64,000 bases of DNA from an uncultured Pelagibacteraceae bacterium (GTDB lineage Bacteria; Pseudomonadota; Alphaproteobacteria; Pelagibacterales; Pelagibacteraceae), in the NCBI GenBank assembly GCA_902566705.1, contig CACFJT010000002.1, forward strand, positions 62,001-126,000. The letters are read 5' to 3'. Below are positions 12,719 through 22,700 of this stretch, piece after piece (position 1 is the first letter of the stretch; each line of letters opens with the position of its first letter). The notes under the pieces are model-generated. The model was given only the letters and a program-made list of their open reading frames with translations. It searched no databases and was not told the DNA's origin. The position numbers and the translations under genes were made by a program.

Positions 12719-14635
12719 TTAGTTTGATGATACTTTGTTTAAAGCAGAGAATGTTTTTAAGAATTGATCTATACCCATATTTTCTTGTTTGTTAGAGTCT
12801 AATCTTCTAATCGTTACTGAATTGGAGTCAACTTCTTTTTTACCACAAATTAATAAAAGCGGTATTTTTGCTAAAGAATGATCTCTAATTTTATAATTTA
12901 AATTATGATTTTTTAAATCTACCGCAGAACTTATACCTGATTTTTTAATTTTATTTGACACCTCGACTGCGTAGTCATTGAATTCATCTGAAATAGGTAT
13001 CACCATAGTCTGCAATGGAGATATCCAAAATGGAAACTTGCCTGCATAATTTTCAATTAAAATTCCAATAAATCTCTCTAGAGAACCAAATAGTGCTCTA
13101 TGCAACATAACGGGAACTTTTTTAGTTCCATCTTTGTCAACATAAGAAGCATCTAATCTTCCAGGTAAATTTAAATCTACTTGCAAAGTTCCACATTGCC
13201 AATCTCTGCCAATAGCATCTCGCAAAACAAATTCAATTTTAGGACCATAAAATGCTCCCTCACCTTTATTAATAGTATATTCTAATTTAGAAGCTTTAAC
13301 AGCTTCAATCAAAGAGGCTTCTGCTTTATCCCACACTGCATCGTCTCCAACTCTTACTTCTGGTCTGTCTGCATATTTTAGAATTACATTTTCAAAACCA
13401 AGGTCTTTATAAATATCTAGTATTAAATTTGTAACAATTAAACATTCACTAGTAATTTGATCTTCTGTACAAAAAATATGGGCATCATCTTGAGTAAAGG
13501 CTCTTACTCTTAATAACCCATGTAAAGCGCCTGATGGCTCATATCGATGAACTTTTCCAAACTCGGCAAAACGTAAAGGAAGATCTCTGTAACTTTTTAA
13601 GCCTTGATTAAATACCTGTATATGACCAGGACAATTCATCGGTTTTATTGCAAAAACTTTCTGATCTGGTGTTTCAGAAGTATACATGTTTTCTCCATAT
13701 TTTTCCCAATGTCCAGATTTTTCCCAAAGTTGTCTATCTAGTACCTCTGGAGTATTTACCTCTTTATAACCAGCAGCATCTTGTTTGCTTCTCATATAGT
13801 TAATGAGCTTTTGAAATAAACCCCATCCTCTTTCATGCCAAAATACTGAGCCAGGGCTTTCTTCTCTAAAATGAAATAAATCCATTTCTTTACCTAATTT
13901 TCTATGGTCTCTTTTTTCTGCTTCTTCTATTCTTTTCAAGTATTCATCTAGGTCTTTTTGAGTTGCCCAACTCGTCCCATATATTCGTTGCAACATTTCA
14001 TTTTTAGAGTCTCCTCTCCAATATGCTCCTGATACTTTTGTAAGTTTAAAATATTTTCCAATTTTACCTGTGGAAGAAAGATGTGGACCTCTACATAAAT
14101 CATGCCATTCTCCATGAAAATAAATTGATACATCCTCGTTTTCAGGTATTGATTCAATCAGCTCTGCTTTATAAATTTCTCCTTTTTTTTTAAAATGGCT
14201 AATTGCTTTATTTCTATCCCAAACTTCTCTTTTTGTTATTTCATTCCTATCAACAATCTCTTTCATCTTATTCTCAATTTTAATCAGATCATCCTCTGTA
14301 AATGGTTCTTTTCTGGCAAAATCATAATAAAATCCATTTTCAATTACTGGTCCAATTGTAACTTGTGTACCAGGAAATAACTCTTGAACAGCCATAGCTA
14401 AAATATGAGCTGTATCATGCCTTATAGTTTCCAAGCCCTCAGGATTTTTTGAGGTAAAAATTTTCACAGAACAATCATTTTCAATTAGAAAATCAAGATC
14501 TTTAAGTTCACCATCAATACTTATGACCATGGCTTGTTTAGCTAATGATTTACTAATTTTTTGAGCTACTTCTAGTCCAGTAACTTTATTAGGAAAATCA
14601 ATATTGTTTCCGTCAGGTAATGTTATTATCGGCAT
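12719..14635 (-). CDS. thrS: Threonyl-tRNA synthetase
   Basis: The protein has 638 residues. An N-terminal TGS domain (about 1-60) is followed by the editing domain with the zinc/editing HxxxH region (RHDTAHILAMAVQELFP). The class II catalytic core has KPMNCPGHIQVF and motif 2 (LRFAEFGKVHRYEPSGALHG), and the C-terminal anticodon-binding domain begins near 535. It charges tRNA-Thr and hydrolyses Ser-tRNA-Thr. It is placed between a glycosyltransferase gene, whose stop abuts its ATG, and infC, whose GTG abuts its stop, so three genes are joined with zero spacing. Confidence 0.97.
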   Translation of the reverse strand: MPIITLPDGNNIDFPNKVTGLEVAQKISKSLAKQAMVISIDGELKDLDFLIENDCSVKIFTSKNPEGLETIRHDTAHILAMAVQELFPGTQVTIGPVIENGFYYDFARKEPFTEDDLIKIENKMKEIVDRNEITKREVWDRNKAISHFKKKGEIYKAELIESIPENEDVSIYFHGEWHDLCRGPHLSSTGKIGKYFKLTKVSGAYWRGDSKNEMLQRIYGTSWATQKDLDEYLKRIEEAEKRDHRKLGKEMDLFHFREESPGSVFWHERGWGLFQKLINYMRSKQDAAGYKEVNTPEVLDRQLWEKSGHWEKYGENMYTSETPDQKVFAIKPMNCPGHIQVFNQGLKSYRDLPLRFAEFGKVHRYEPSGALHGLLRVRAFTQDDAHIFCTEDQITSECLIVTNLILDIYKDLGFENVILKYADRPEVRVGDDAVWDKAEASLIEAVKASKLEYTINKGEGAFYGPKIEFVLRDAIGRDWQCGTLQVDLNLPGRLDASYVDKDGTKKVPVMLHRALFGSLERFIGILIENYAGKFPFWISPLQTMVIPISDEFNDYAVEVSNKIKKSGISSAVDLKNHNLNYKIRDHSLAKIPLLLICGKKEVDSNSVTIRRLDSNKQENMGIDQFLKTFSALNKVSSN

Positions 14636-15790
14636 TTAATTTAATAATTTCTTATACTCTGAATAAGTAGAAAAGCACATTTTTTCAACATTAAATTTTT
14701 GAACTATGTTTTTTCTTCCCTCATTACCAATTGATTTTAATAGAGTTTCATTCATGTTTAGAGTTCTTAATATTTTGTTACTTAATGATTTAGTATTTCC
14801 TGCCTCATATAAAAAACCAGTTTTTTCATCAATTATTGTTTCATTAGAACCTCCAATGTTACTTGCTATAATTGGTTTTTCCATCGATTGTGCCTCAACT
14901 GCAACTCTACCAAAAGCCTCTGGTTCGGTTGAAGCTGAAACAATAATATCTGATACTTTATAAGCTAAAGCCATATCGTTGCAATTATCTATGAATCTTA
15001 TTTGTTTAGACAATCTGTATTTCTCTGAAAGTCTTATTAATTTTTTCTTATATAAATCTCTACCTTGATCACTACCTAGAATGACAGCATAAAATGCTTC
15101 ATAACCCAGCTCTATATTTACTAAATTAATTGCCTCTATAAAAACTTCCTGTCCTTTCCAATAAGTTAACCTACCAGGTAAAAGTATAATTTTTTTATCT
15201 TTTTCAATGTCCCATTTTTTTAATAATTTTTTTTCATCAGTTTCAATTTTGGTTGTTGGGTCAAAGTAGTCGACGTTTATTCCTCTAAAAATAACCATTA
15301 ATTTTTTTTTCTCATTTAAATATTTTGAATAATTTTTTTTAACATGAGAAAAAATAAAATTAGATCCAGCAATTATTAAATCTGCTCTAGTCATTACTGA
15401 ATTATAAATTTTTTTTATATTACTCTTAAAATTGTATGTTCCATGAAATGTAGTTACAAATTTTCGTCCTGTGATTTTTGTTGCTAACAAACATGACCAA
15501 GCAGGTGCTCTACTTCTCGCGTGAACAATAGAAATATTATGAACTAAAATTATCCCAATTAAGATGAAAGCATTAATTAAAATTAGCAAAGGATTTTTGC
15601 TTTGTACTGGAAGTCTATATATTTTAACTTTTTTTCTATCTACAAATTTTAGTAATTCACCCCCACTTGTTACAATAAATGATTTACAATTATTTTCTGG
15701 TAAATAATGCGCAATATCATAACACCCTGTTTCAGCACCTCCATAACCTAATTTTGGAATTACCTGTAAAACTTTTAAATCAGATGACAT
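14636..15790 (-). CDS. GT4-family glycosyltransferase
   Basis: The protein has 384 residues. The N-terminal Rossmann half carries a GYGGAETGCYD loop typical of GT4 enzymes. The C-terminal half has LLPGRLTYWKGQEVFIEA and the EPEAFGRVAVEAQ motif, which contains the two glutamates (E-x7-E) that bind the nucleotide-sugar donor. It should transfer a sugar to a lipid or surface glycan at the inner face of the cytoplasmic membrane. No signal peptide is seen. The substrate cannot be read from the sequence. It is the first gene of the minus-strand run leading into thrS and directly abuts it, an unusual partner for a translation operon. It probably reflects genome compaction rather than shared function. 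Confidence 0.85.
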   Translation of the reverse strand: MSSDLKVLQVIPKLGYGGAETGCYDIAHYLPENNCKSFIVTSGGELLKFVDRKKVKIYRLPVQSKNPLLILINAFILIGIILVHNISIVHARSRAPAWSCLLATKITGRKFVTTFHGTYNFKSNIKKIYNSVMTRADLIIAGSNFIFSHVKKNYSKYLNEKKKLMVIFRGINVDYFDPTTKIETDEKKLLKKWDIEKDKKIILLPGRLTYWKGQEVFIEAINLVNIELGYEAFYAVILGSDQGRDLYKKKLIRLSEKYRLSKQIRFIDNCNDMALAYKVSDIIVSASTEPEAFGRVAVEAQSMEKPIIASNIGGSNETIIDEKTGFLYEAGNTKSLSNKILRTLNMNETLLKSIGNEGRKNIVQKFNVEKMCFSTYSEYKKLLN

Positions 15791-15826
15791 TTGGTATGAT
15801 TATATATTAATAGACAAAACTTATAA

Positions 15827-16576
15827 ATGATTATGACAAATTTCAGATTTCATCAAATATCAAATACAAAGAAAATCAGACATATTTCCAAAATTTTTAA
15901 AAATAGTTCTTTTATAGTTTTTTTGCATGGCTTTATGTCAGATCTTGAAGGAAAAAAACCAAATGCATTTTTAAAATTTGCTAAAAAAAATAAAATAAGT
16001 TTTTTGGCATTAGAATACTCTGGACATGGTAAATCTAGTGGAAAATTTGTAAATGGAAATATTTCAAAATGGAGTAAAGAAACCTCAATTTTAATAAAAA
16101 AATACATCAAAAAAAAAGAATTTGTACTTATTGGTTCAAGTATGGGAGCATGGATTTCACTAAATCAATTCAAAATTTTCAAAAAACAGATTAAAGGATT
16201 TTTAGGAATAGGGGCTGCTCCCGAATTTTTAGAAAATTTAATGTGGAAAAAATTTACTAAAAAAATGAAAGAAGAAACAATTCGTAATGGCATTTATCAA
16301 TTAAAACACGGAAATTATGAATATCCCATTACTCTACAACTAATAAAAGATGGAAGAAAAAACAAAGTCTTAAACAAGAAAATTAATTCAAATATTAAAG
16401 TAACAATGGTACATGGTGAAAAAGATGAGGCAGTTCCAGTTTTATATTCAAGAAAAGTTTTAAAATTATTTCCAAAAGCTAAGAAAAAATTAAATATTAT
16501 AAAAAAAGGTGATCATAGTTTATCAAATAAAAAATCGCTTAATATAATTTTGAAAGAGCTTAAATTATTAATTTAG
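15827..16576 (+). CDS. Small alpha/beta hydrolase
   Basis: A serine hydrolase of 249 residues with oxyanion segment FLHGFMSD (about 32-39), nucleophile elbow GSSMG (Ser105), a likely catalytic Asp in HGEKDEAVP and His in KKGDHSLS near the C-terminus. It is close to the ABHD10/BEM46-like groups. The substrate is unknown, perhaps an acyl ester or thioester. No signal peptide is seen, so it is probably cytosolic. A second in-frame ATG (15833) is equally plausible as the start. It is divergent from the glycosyltransferase across 36 bp, and its stop TAG shares four bases (TTAG) with the gltB stop on the other strand. Confidence 0.75.
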   Translation: MIMTNFRFHQISNTKKIRHISKIFKNSSFIVFLHGFMSDLEGKKPNAFLKFAKKNKISFLALEYSGHGKSSGKFVNGNISKWSKETSILIKKYIKKKEFVLIGSSMGAWISLNQFKIFKKQIKGFLGIGAAPEFLENLMWKKFTKKMKEETIRNGIYQLKHGNYEYPITLQLIKDGRKNKVLNKKINSNIKVTMVHGEKDEAVPVLYSRKVLKLFPKAKKKLNIIKKGDHSLSNKKSLNIILKELKLLI

Positions 16577-19500
16577 CTAACTTTTTTTATATCTTTTTTT
16601 AAAGTAATTGGATTTTTTAATTTATCCAACATTTCTTTGGGACATACCTGAACAAAATTATTTAATTCATCATCAAAGTTTTCAATTATTTTTTTTGATA
16701 ATTGAGATTCAGTTTCTTTGAAATGCTCACTGACTAAATTTTTAAGATATTCTTTCCAATAATCTGTCTCTACATTTTGCCAAACAACTGACTCTTGATT
16801 TACTTTCTTTTCTAATTGTTGAGTTTTGTCGTATATAAAGGCCATTCCTCCTGTCATACCAGCTGCAAAATTATCACCAACATCTCCTAAAATTACGACA
16901 GTTCCACCAGTCATATATTCACATCCATTAGAATCACATCCTTCAATTACTGTAATTGCACCAGAATTTCTAACAGAAAATCTTTCGCCAGCTTGGCCAG
17001 CGGCAAAAAGTTTTCCTGAAGTAGCTCCATAAAGAACAGTGTTTCCTAAAATTGTATTCTCATTTGAAACCAAATTACTCTCTTCAGGTAATTTTATTAC
17101 AATTGTGGCTCCTGACAAACCTTTACCAACATAATCATTAGCATCTCCCTTTAATACAAGCTTTAAACCTTTTGAAGAAAACGCACCAAATGATTGACCC
17201 GCTGATCCTTTGAAATTTAAGACTAAAAAGTTTTTGTCAAGTTTTTCGTAACCATATTTTTTATATAAATGATGAGAAATTCTTGTGCCTACTGCCCTAT
17301 GAGTATTTTTTATTTGATATTCTTTTTCAATTTTTTCAGAATTATCTAAAGCTTTTTCAATTTCTGGCCAAATTTCATGATCTAGAGTATCTGGTACACT
17401 ATTTATTTCTTGATCCTCACAAAACCTTGGATTACTTCCAGTGTCAGCTTGAACAAATAAAGGATTTAAATCTAGATCATCTAAATTTGGAGAACCTTTA
17501 CTAATTTGTTTAAGCAAATCTGTCCTACCAATCACCTCATTTAATGATTTAAAACCTAAATTTGCTAATATCTCTCTTACTTCAGTGGCTATAAATGTAA
17601 AAAGATTAACTACTTTTTCTGGAGTTCCAGTGAATTTTTCTCTGAGCTTTTCATCTTGTGTACAAACTCCTACTGGACATGTATTAGAATGACACTGCCT
17701 TACCATTATACATCCCATTGCAACTAATGCCGTAGTAGCAACACCATATTCTTCAGCACCCATCATTGCTGCTATCACCACATCTCTTCCAGTTTTAATT
17801 CCACCATCTGTCCTTAATGTAACTTTGTGTCTAAGATTATTTAAAGTTAATACTTGGTTCGCCTCTGTTAAACCCATTTCCCACGGTATTCCAACGTACT
17901 TAACACTTGTTTGAGGTGTTGCTCCTGTTCCACCATTATGTCCAGAAATTAATATTATATCTGCTTTTGCTTTCGCTACACCAGCTGCAATGGTTCCTAC
18001 ACCAGAAGAAGCAACTAATTTAACTCCTATTCTTGCTTTAGGATTTATCTGTTTCAAATCATAAATTAACTGTGCAAGGTCTTCAATTGAATAAATATCA
18101 TGATGTGGTGGTGGTGATATTAAAGTTACTCCAGGAGTCGAATGTCTAAGTTTAGCAATCTCTTGTGTTACTTTAAATCCTGGCAATTGTCCCCCCTCAC
18201 CAGGCTTAGCACCCTGTGCAATTTTAATTTCTATCTCATTACAATTATTAAGATAATTAACTGTTACTCCAAATCTTGCAGAAGCTATTTGTTTAACTCT
18301 TGAGTTTGCGCTATCACCATTATCTAAAACTTTAAATCTACTTGCGTCTTCACCACCCTCACCACTACATGAAGCACCTTTGATCCTATTCATGCCAGTT
18401 GCTAGAGTTTCATGTGCCTCTTTAGATAAAGCTCCATGAGACATGCTTCCACTTCCAAATCTTTTTAAAATATTTTCTATTGGTTCAACCTCAGAAATTT
18501 CTATTGGCCCACTTAATTTTTTTTCTCTAAAGTCAATTAAGTCTCTAAGATTGATAGGTGGTAAGCTATATATACCGTTTGCATATCTTTTATAAGCATC
18601 ATAAGAATTAGATCCTACAGCGCTTTGAAGTAAATGAATTAATTTTCCCTGATATTGATGTGTTTCACCATTTTTACGATATCTGTATATACCACCTATC
18701 GGTAAAATAGTCTCAGAACTTTCAAATGCCTCTTTATGAATTTCTCTAATTTTTTTTTCTATACCCGTAAGTCCAATACCAGAAATTTTAGAGACAACTC
18801 CTGGAAAATAATCTGCCACAATTGTTCTGCTTAACCCTACAGTTTCAAAGTTACATCCACCTCTATAAGAACTTAGAACCGAAATACCCATCTTTGACAT
18901 AATTTTTAATAGACCTGCGTTTACAGATTTTATGTATCTTTCCACACATTCATCAAAACTAAATTGACCAAATAATTTCTTTTCATAACGCTGAAATAAA
19001 CTATCAAATGCTAAATAAGGATTTACAGTAGTTGCCCCAACTCCTATTAAGGTTGCAAAAGAGTGTGTATCTAATGCCTCTCCTGATTGAACATTGATTG
19101 AAACATATCCTCTTAATTTTTTTTCAATAAGGAATGAGTTAATTGATCCAACTGCTAAAAGCATTGGTATTGGAAGTTTTGAGTTAGAAAGCTCTTTGTC
19201 ACTTAAAATCAATTGAGTAACTCCCTGTCTTACTGCAATTTCAGCCTCTTTTTGAATCTTTTTAATTGAATCAAATAAAGTTTCTTCCTCAGAAAAAGTA
19301 CAATCAATTACAGATGAATTGTTGCCAAAAAAATCTATAAATTTTTCAAACTGAGAATTTGATAATATTGGACTATTTAAAACATAAATATTTTGCTTTG
19401 TTAAATTATCAAAATTTAAAATATTTCCAAGATTTCCAAATCTTGTTTTAAGGCTCATTACTTTATTTTCTCTTAAAGAGTCTATTGGGGGGTTTGTAAC

Positions 19501-21078
19501 CTGACTAAAGTTTTGTCTAAAAAAGTGATATAAAGGTCTATATCTATCTGACAATACAGCTAAAGGAGTATCGTCTCCCATAGATCCAGTTGCTTCTTTT
19601 GCATCCTCTGCCATAGGATGCAGTATCAACTCAAGATCTTCTAAGCTTATTCCAAAAGTATATTGCCTTCTTCTTAAATCATCTCCCGAAAAGGAATTTT
19701 TTTCATCTGAAATAGTTAGCTTATCATCTAGATCGATAATTTGTGAATTAAAGTGTTTATATTCTTTAGCTAGATAATCTTTTATTTGCTTGTTAGTAAA
19801 TACTTTTCCTTTTTCTATTCTAACTCCAATTATTTCCCCAGGACCCAATCTGCCCTTTGATAAAATTCTTTTTTCATTTAATTCAATCATTCCTGTTTCA
19901 GATCCTGCAAATAGAAATTTATCTTTTGTAATTGCGTATCTTAAAGGTCTTAATCCATTTCTATCATTTGCTGCTATAACCCACTCATTATCAGTTCCAG
20001 CAATAGCTGCTGGTCCATCCCATGGCTCCATAGTGCTGTTTAAAAAATTAAATAATTGTTGGTGATCTTTTGGTAAAGTTTTATTTTTTTTAGACCATGC
20101 ATCTGGAACTAACATAAGCTTCGCCAAAGGAGCAGGCTGACCAGAAATATTTAGTAATTCAAAAACATTGTCTAATGCAGCAGAGTCTGATGCTCCCTGT
20201 TGTATAACAGGTTTTAAATTTTCAACGTCATTAAAAAGAGGACTATTCATCTCTTGTTCATGAACTTTCATCCAATTTTTATTTCCTCTATAAGTATTAA
20301 TTTCTCCATTATGCGCAATAGCTCTAAAGGGTTGAGCTAAATTCCAGCTAGGTGCTGTGTTTGTTGAAAATCTTTGGTGAAAAATAGCAAACCTTGAAAC
20401 AAATCTCTCATCTTTTAGATCAAGGTAGAAGTCTGAGATAGCTTCAGCTAAGAACATTCCTTTATAAATAATTGACTTAGAGCTCAATGAACAAATATAA
20501 AAATTGTTTAAAGATTTTTTAAAAGCTTCATTTTCTATCTTTCTCCTAGTTTCATAAATTTTTCTTTCTAAATCTTTATTTGTTAATTCTGGATTATGAG
20601 GTTTAAACAATACTTGGATAATTTCAGGCATTGTTTGAAATGCCTTTTCTCCTAAAACTTTTGGATTAACTGGAACTTGTCTCCAACCATAAATACTAAA
20701 ATCATTTTTTGTTAATTCACTTTCTACAATAGTTTTGCAACTTTCTTGTGCTGCGTAATCATTCCGAGGCAGAAATATCATGCCCACACATATTTCAGAA
20801 TTGTCATGTGTGTGTCCTGTCACTTCTATCTTTTCAACAAAGAAATCTTTCGGTATTTCAACATGAATTCCAGCTCCATCACCAGTTTTCCCATCAGCAT
20901 CTACAGCGCCTCTATGCCAAACAGCTTTTAATGCTTCAATACCATACTCTACAACTTCACGGGATTTTTTACCTTCAGTTGATGCAATTATACCAACACC
21001 ACAAGCATCATGCTCCATGTCTTCTGAATAAACATTATTTTCTTTTAAAAGGTGAAGGTTCTTTTTATAATTTTCCAT
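16573..21078 (-). CDS. gltB: Glutamate synthase large (alpha) subunit
   Basis: The protein has 1501 residues, full length. An N-terminal class II glutamine amidotransferase domain has its catalytic cysteine at residue 26 (DACGVG) after a 25-residue propeptide that should be removed. A central domain and the FMN-binding synthase domain follow, with SGHNGGTGATP and the 3Fe-4S cluster motif CHSNTCPVGVC. The C-terminal beta-helix (GXXG repeats, GGTVVILGDVG) comes last. It moves the amide of glutamine to 2-oxoglutarate and, with glutamine synthetase, is the main ammonium assimilation route. It starts one base into the gltD stop (TAATG). Its stop shares bases with the convergent hydrolase. Confidence 0.97.
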   Translation of the reverse strand: MENYKKNLHLLKENNVYSEDMEHDACGVGIIASTEGKKSREVVEYGIEALKAVWHRGAVDADGKTGDGAGIHVEIPKDFFVEKIEVTGHTHDNSEICVGMIFLPRNDYAAQESCKTIVESELTKNDFSIYGWRQVPVNPKVLGEKAFQTMPEIIQVLFKPHNPELTNKDLERKIYETRRKIENEAFKKSLNNFYICSLSSKSIIYKGMFLAEAISDFYLDLKDERFVSRFAIFHQRFSTNTAPSWNLAQPFRAIAHNGEINTYRGNKNWMKVHEQEMNSPLFNDVENLKPVIQQGASDSAALDNVFELLNISGQPAPLAKLMLVPDAWSKKNKTLPKDHQQLFNFLNSTMEPWDGPAAIAGTDNEWVIAANDRNGLRPLRYAITKDKFLFAGSETGMIELNEKRILSKGRLGPGEIIGVRIEKGKVFTNKQIKDYLAKEYKHFNSQIIDLDDKLTISDEKNSFSGDDLRRRQYTFGISLEDLELILHPMAEDAKEATGSMGDDTPLAVLSDRYRPLYHFFRQNFSQVTNPPIDSLRENKVMSLKTRFGNLGNILNFDNLTKQNIYVLNSPILSNSQFEKFIDFFGNNSSVIDCTFSEEETLFDSIKKIQKEAEIAVRQGVTQLILSDKELSNSKLPIPMLLAVGSINSFLIEKKLRGYVSINVQSGEALDTHSFATLIGVGATTVNPYLAFDSLFQRYEKKLFGQFSFDECVERYIKSVNAGLLKIMSKMGISVLSSYRGGCNFETVGLSRTIVADYFPGVVSKISGIGLTGIEKKIREIHKEAFESSETILPIGGIYRYRKNGETHQYQGKLIHLLQSAVGSNSYDAYKRYANGIYSLPPINLRDLIDFREKKLSGPIEISEVEPIENILKRFGSGSMSHGALSKEAHETLATGMNRIKGASCSGEGGEDASRFKVLDNGDSANSRVKQIASARFGVTVNYLNNCNEIEIKIAQGAKPGEGGQLPGFKVTQEIAKLRHSTPGVTLISPPPHHDIYSIEDLAQLIYDLKQINPKARIGVKLVASSGVGTIAAGVAKAKADIILISGHNGGTGATPQTSVKYVGIPWEMGLTEANQVLTLNNLRHKVTLRTDGGIKTGRDVVIAAMMGAEEYGVATTALVAMGCIMVRQCHSNTCPVGVCTQDEKLREKFTGTPEKVVNLFTFIATEVREILANLGFKSLNEVIGRTDLLKQISKGSPNLDDLDLNPLFVQADTGSNPRFCEDQEINSVPDTLDHEIWPEIEKALDNSEKIEKEYQIKNTHRAVGTRISHHLYKKYGYEKLDKNFLVLNFKGSAGQSFGAFSSKGLKLVLKGDANDYVGKGLSGATIVIKLPEESNLVSNENTILGNTVLYGATSGKLFAAGQAGERFSVRNSGAITVIEGCDSNGCEYMTGGTVVILGDVGDNFAAGMTGGMAFIYDKTQQLEKKVNQESVVWQNVETDYWKEYLKNLVSEHFKETESQLSKKIIENFDDELNNFVQVCPKEMLDKLKNPITLKKDIKKVS

Positions 21079-22517
21079 TAAGCCACTCTTTTTTCCAGTT
21101 TAGATTTACTCTCTAGATAAGTTTTAATTGAAGCTGCTGCATCTCTTCCATCTTTTATTGCCCAAACAACTAATGAAGCTCCTCTAACTATATCACCAGC
21201 AGCAAACACCCCTTTTATATTTGTTTCCATAGTATCAAAATTTGTTTTAATAGTTCCCCACTTTGTTACTTGTAATTCACTACTATCAAATAAATTTGGT
21301 AAATCCTCAGGATCAAAACCTAGTGCTTTAATAACCATATCTGCTTTTGTTTCGTAACTTGAGCCTTCTTGTACTTGCGGCTTTCTTCTTCCTGTCTCGT
21401 CTGGATCACCTAGTTTAATTTGATCTACAATTATTTTTTCTACTTTATTTGTACCTTTAAATTCTTTAGGACTTGATAACCAAACAAACTCAACGCCTTC
21501 TTCTTCTGCATTTGCAACTTCTCTAGCAGATCCTGGCATATTTTCTTTGTCTCTTCTATACAAACATTTAACAGATTTTGCCTTTTGTCTTATAGAAGTT
21601 CTTACACAATCCATTGCTGTGTCACCTCCACCGATTACAACAACATCTTTACCTTCTGCGTTTAAAATTCCTTTATCAAACAACTCAACATCATCTCCTA
21701 GACCTTTTTTATTAGATGCTGTTAAAAAATCCATTGCAGGAAAAATATTATCAAGATCATTTCCAGGTAAGTTTACTTCTCTTGCTTTATAAACTCCTGT
21801 TGCAATTAAAATTGCATCGTGTTTTTTTCTCAATTGATCTAGGCTTGCATCCTTACCAACTTCAAAATTTTGAACAAACTCAATTCCTCCATCCTTTAAG
21901 AGTTTTGTTCTTCGCTCTACAACTTCTTTTTCTAATTTAAAATTTGGAATTCCATAAATTAATAATCCTCCTGCTCTATCATATCTATCGTAGACAGTAA
22001 TTTTATAACCATTTTTTCTTAATTGTTCTGCAGCAGCTAGTCCGGCAGGACCTGCTCCAATAATTCCTACGCTTTGATTTTTTTCGTTCGTTACCTTAAT
22101 TGGTTTTACCCAGCCCTGAGCCCAAGCATTATCTGTAATATATTTTTCTACTGATCCAATTGTTACTGTTCCATGACCAGACTGTTCAATTACGCAATTT
22201 CCCTCGCATAATCTATCTTGGGGGCAAATTCGGCCACATACTTCAGGCATATTGTTTGTGCTTTGGGATAATTCATACGCCTCTTTTAATCTTCCCTCAG
22301 CTGTAAGTTTAAGCCAATCTGGAATGTTGTTACTTAAAGGACAATGAACTTGGCAAAAAGGTACTCCACATTGCGAACACCTACTTGACTGTTCTTTGGC
22401 TTTTTCATTGATATACTCATCATAAATTTCGTTAAAATCTTTCTTTCTGATACCAACTTCCCTTTTAGGTGGAGTTTGTTGACCTATTTTAACAAATTTA
22501 AGCATTTTATCTGGCAT
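21078..22517 (-). CDS. gltD: Glutamate synthase small (beta) subunit
   Basis: The protein has 479 residues. Cysteine clusters near the N-terminus (CSQCGVPFCQVHC and CGRICPQDRLCEGNC) hold 4Fe-4S centres. FAD-binding (GIIGAGPAGLAAAEQL) and NADPH-binding (VVIGGGDTAMDC) Rossmann motifs follow, and AAGDIVRGASLVVWA near the C-terminus. It passes electrons from NADPH to GltB. It precedes gltB and overlaps it by one base. The 183-bp region upstream, shared with uppP, carries two short inverted repeats that could be regulator sites. Confidence 0.96.
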   Translation of the reverse strand: MPDKMLKFVKIGQQTPPKREVGIRKKDFNEIYDEYINEKAKEQSSRCSQCGVPFCQVHCPLSNNIPDWLKLTAEGRLKEAYELSQSTNNMPEVCGRICPQDRLCEGNCVIEQSGHGTVTIGSVEKYITDNAWAQGWVKPIKVTNEKNQSVGIIGAGPAGLAAAEQLRKNGYKITVYDRYDRAGGLLIYGIPNFKLEKEVVERRTKLLKDGGIEFVQNFEVGKDASLDQLRKKHDAILIATGVYKAREVNLPGNDLDNIFPAMDFLTASNKKGLGDDVELFDKGILNAEGKDVVVIGGGDTAMDCVRTSIRQKAKSVKCLYRRDKENMPGSAREVANAEEEGVEFVWLSSPKEFKGTNKVEKIIVDQIKLGDPDETGRRKPQVQEGSSYETKADMVIKALGFDPEDLPNLFDSSELQVTKWGTIKTNFDTMETNIKGVFAAGDIVRGASLVVWAIKDGRDAAASIKTYLESKSKLEKRVA

Positions 22518-22574
22518 AATATTATTTAATTTTTGGCAAAATATACCTTGATTTATGTATATAAAGCATAAAAT

Positions 22575-22593
22575 AGGTCATATGTATTGACCT
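22575..22593. promoter_or_regulatory. Inverted repeat AGGTCA-N7-TGACCT upstream of gltD
   Basis: Perfect 6-bp arms (22575-22580 and 22588-22593) are separated by 7 bp, 57 bp before the gltD start in the divergent gltD/uppP spacer. The symmetry and GC content stand out from the surrounding AT-rich DNA and suggest a binding site for a dimeric regulator. The regulator cannot be named. Confidence 0.4.
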
Positions 22594-22637
22594 TAATTTT
22601 TAAATTATTACCGCCAATAAACAAGTTTTTAGTTTTT

Positions 22638-22652
22638 GCATAGCTATTATGC
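22638..22652. promoter_or_regulatory. Short inverted repeat GCATA-N5-TATGC near uppP
   Basis: Five-base arms lie around a 5-bp centre, 48 bp upstream of the uppP ATG. It is a second symmetrical element in the same 183-bp divergent spacer. It is short enough to be chance. It could be an operator or a small hairpin in the uppP leader. Confidence 0.2.
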
Positions 22653-22700
22653 TTAAATCGAATTGTTTTAAATAAATACTTTATAAGTTACGAAGAAATA

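Noticed and set aside
19790-21116. Long open frames on the plus strand opposite gltB and gltD (for example 19790-20065 and 20748-21116)
   Set aside because: They lie antisense to strongly conserved genes, lack ribosome sites and have no recognisable domains. Shadows of the true frames.
22518-22700. Glycine or other known riboswitch before gltD or uppP
   Set aside because: The paired elements and conserved loops of known SAR11 riboswitches were not recognisable; the spacer is short and simple.
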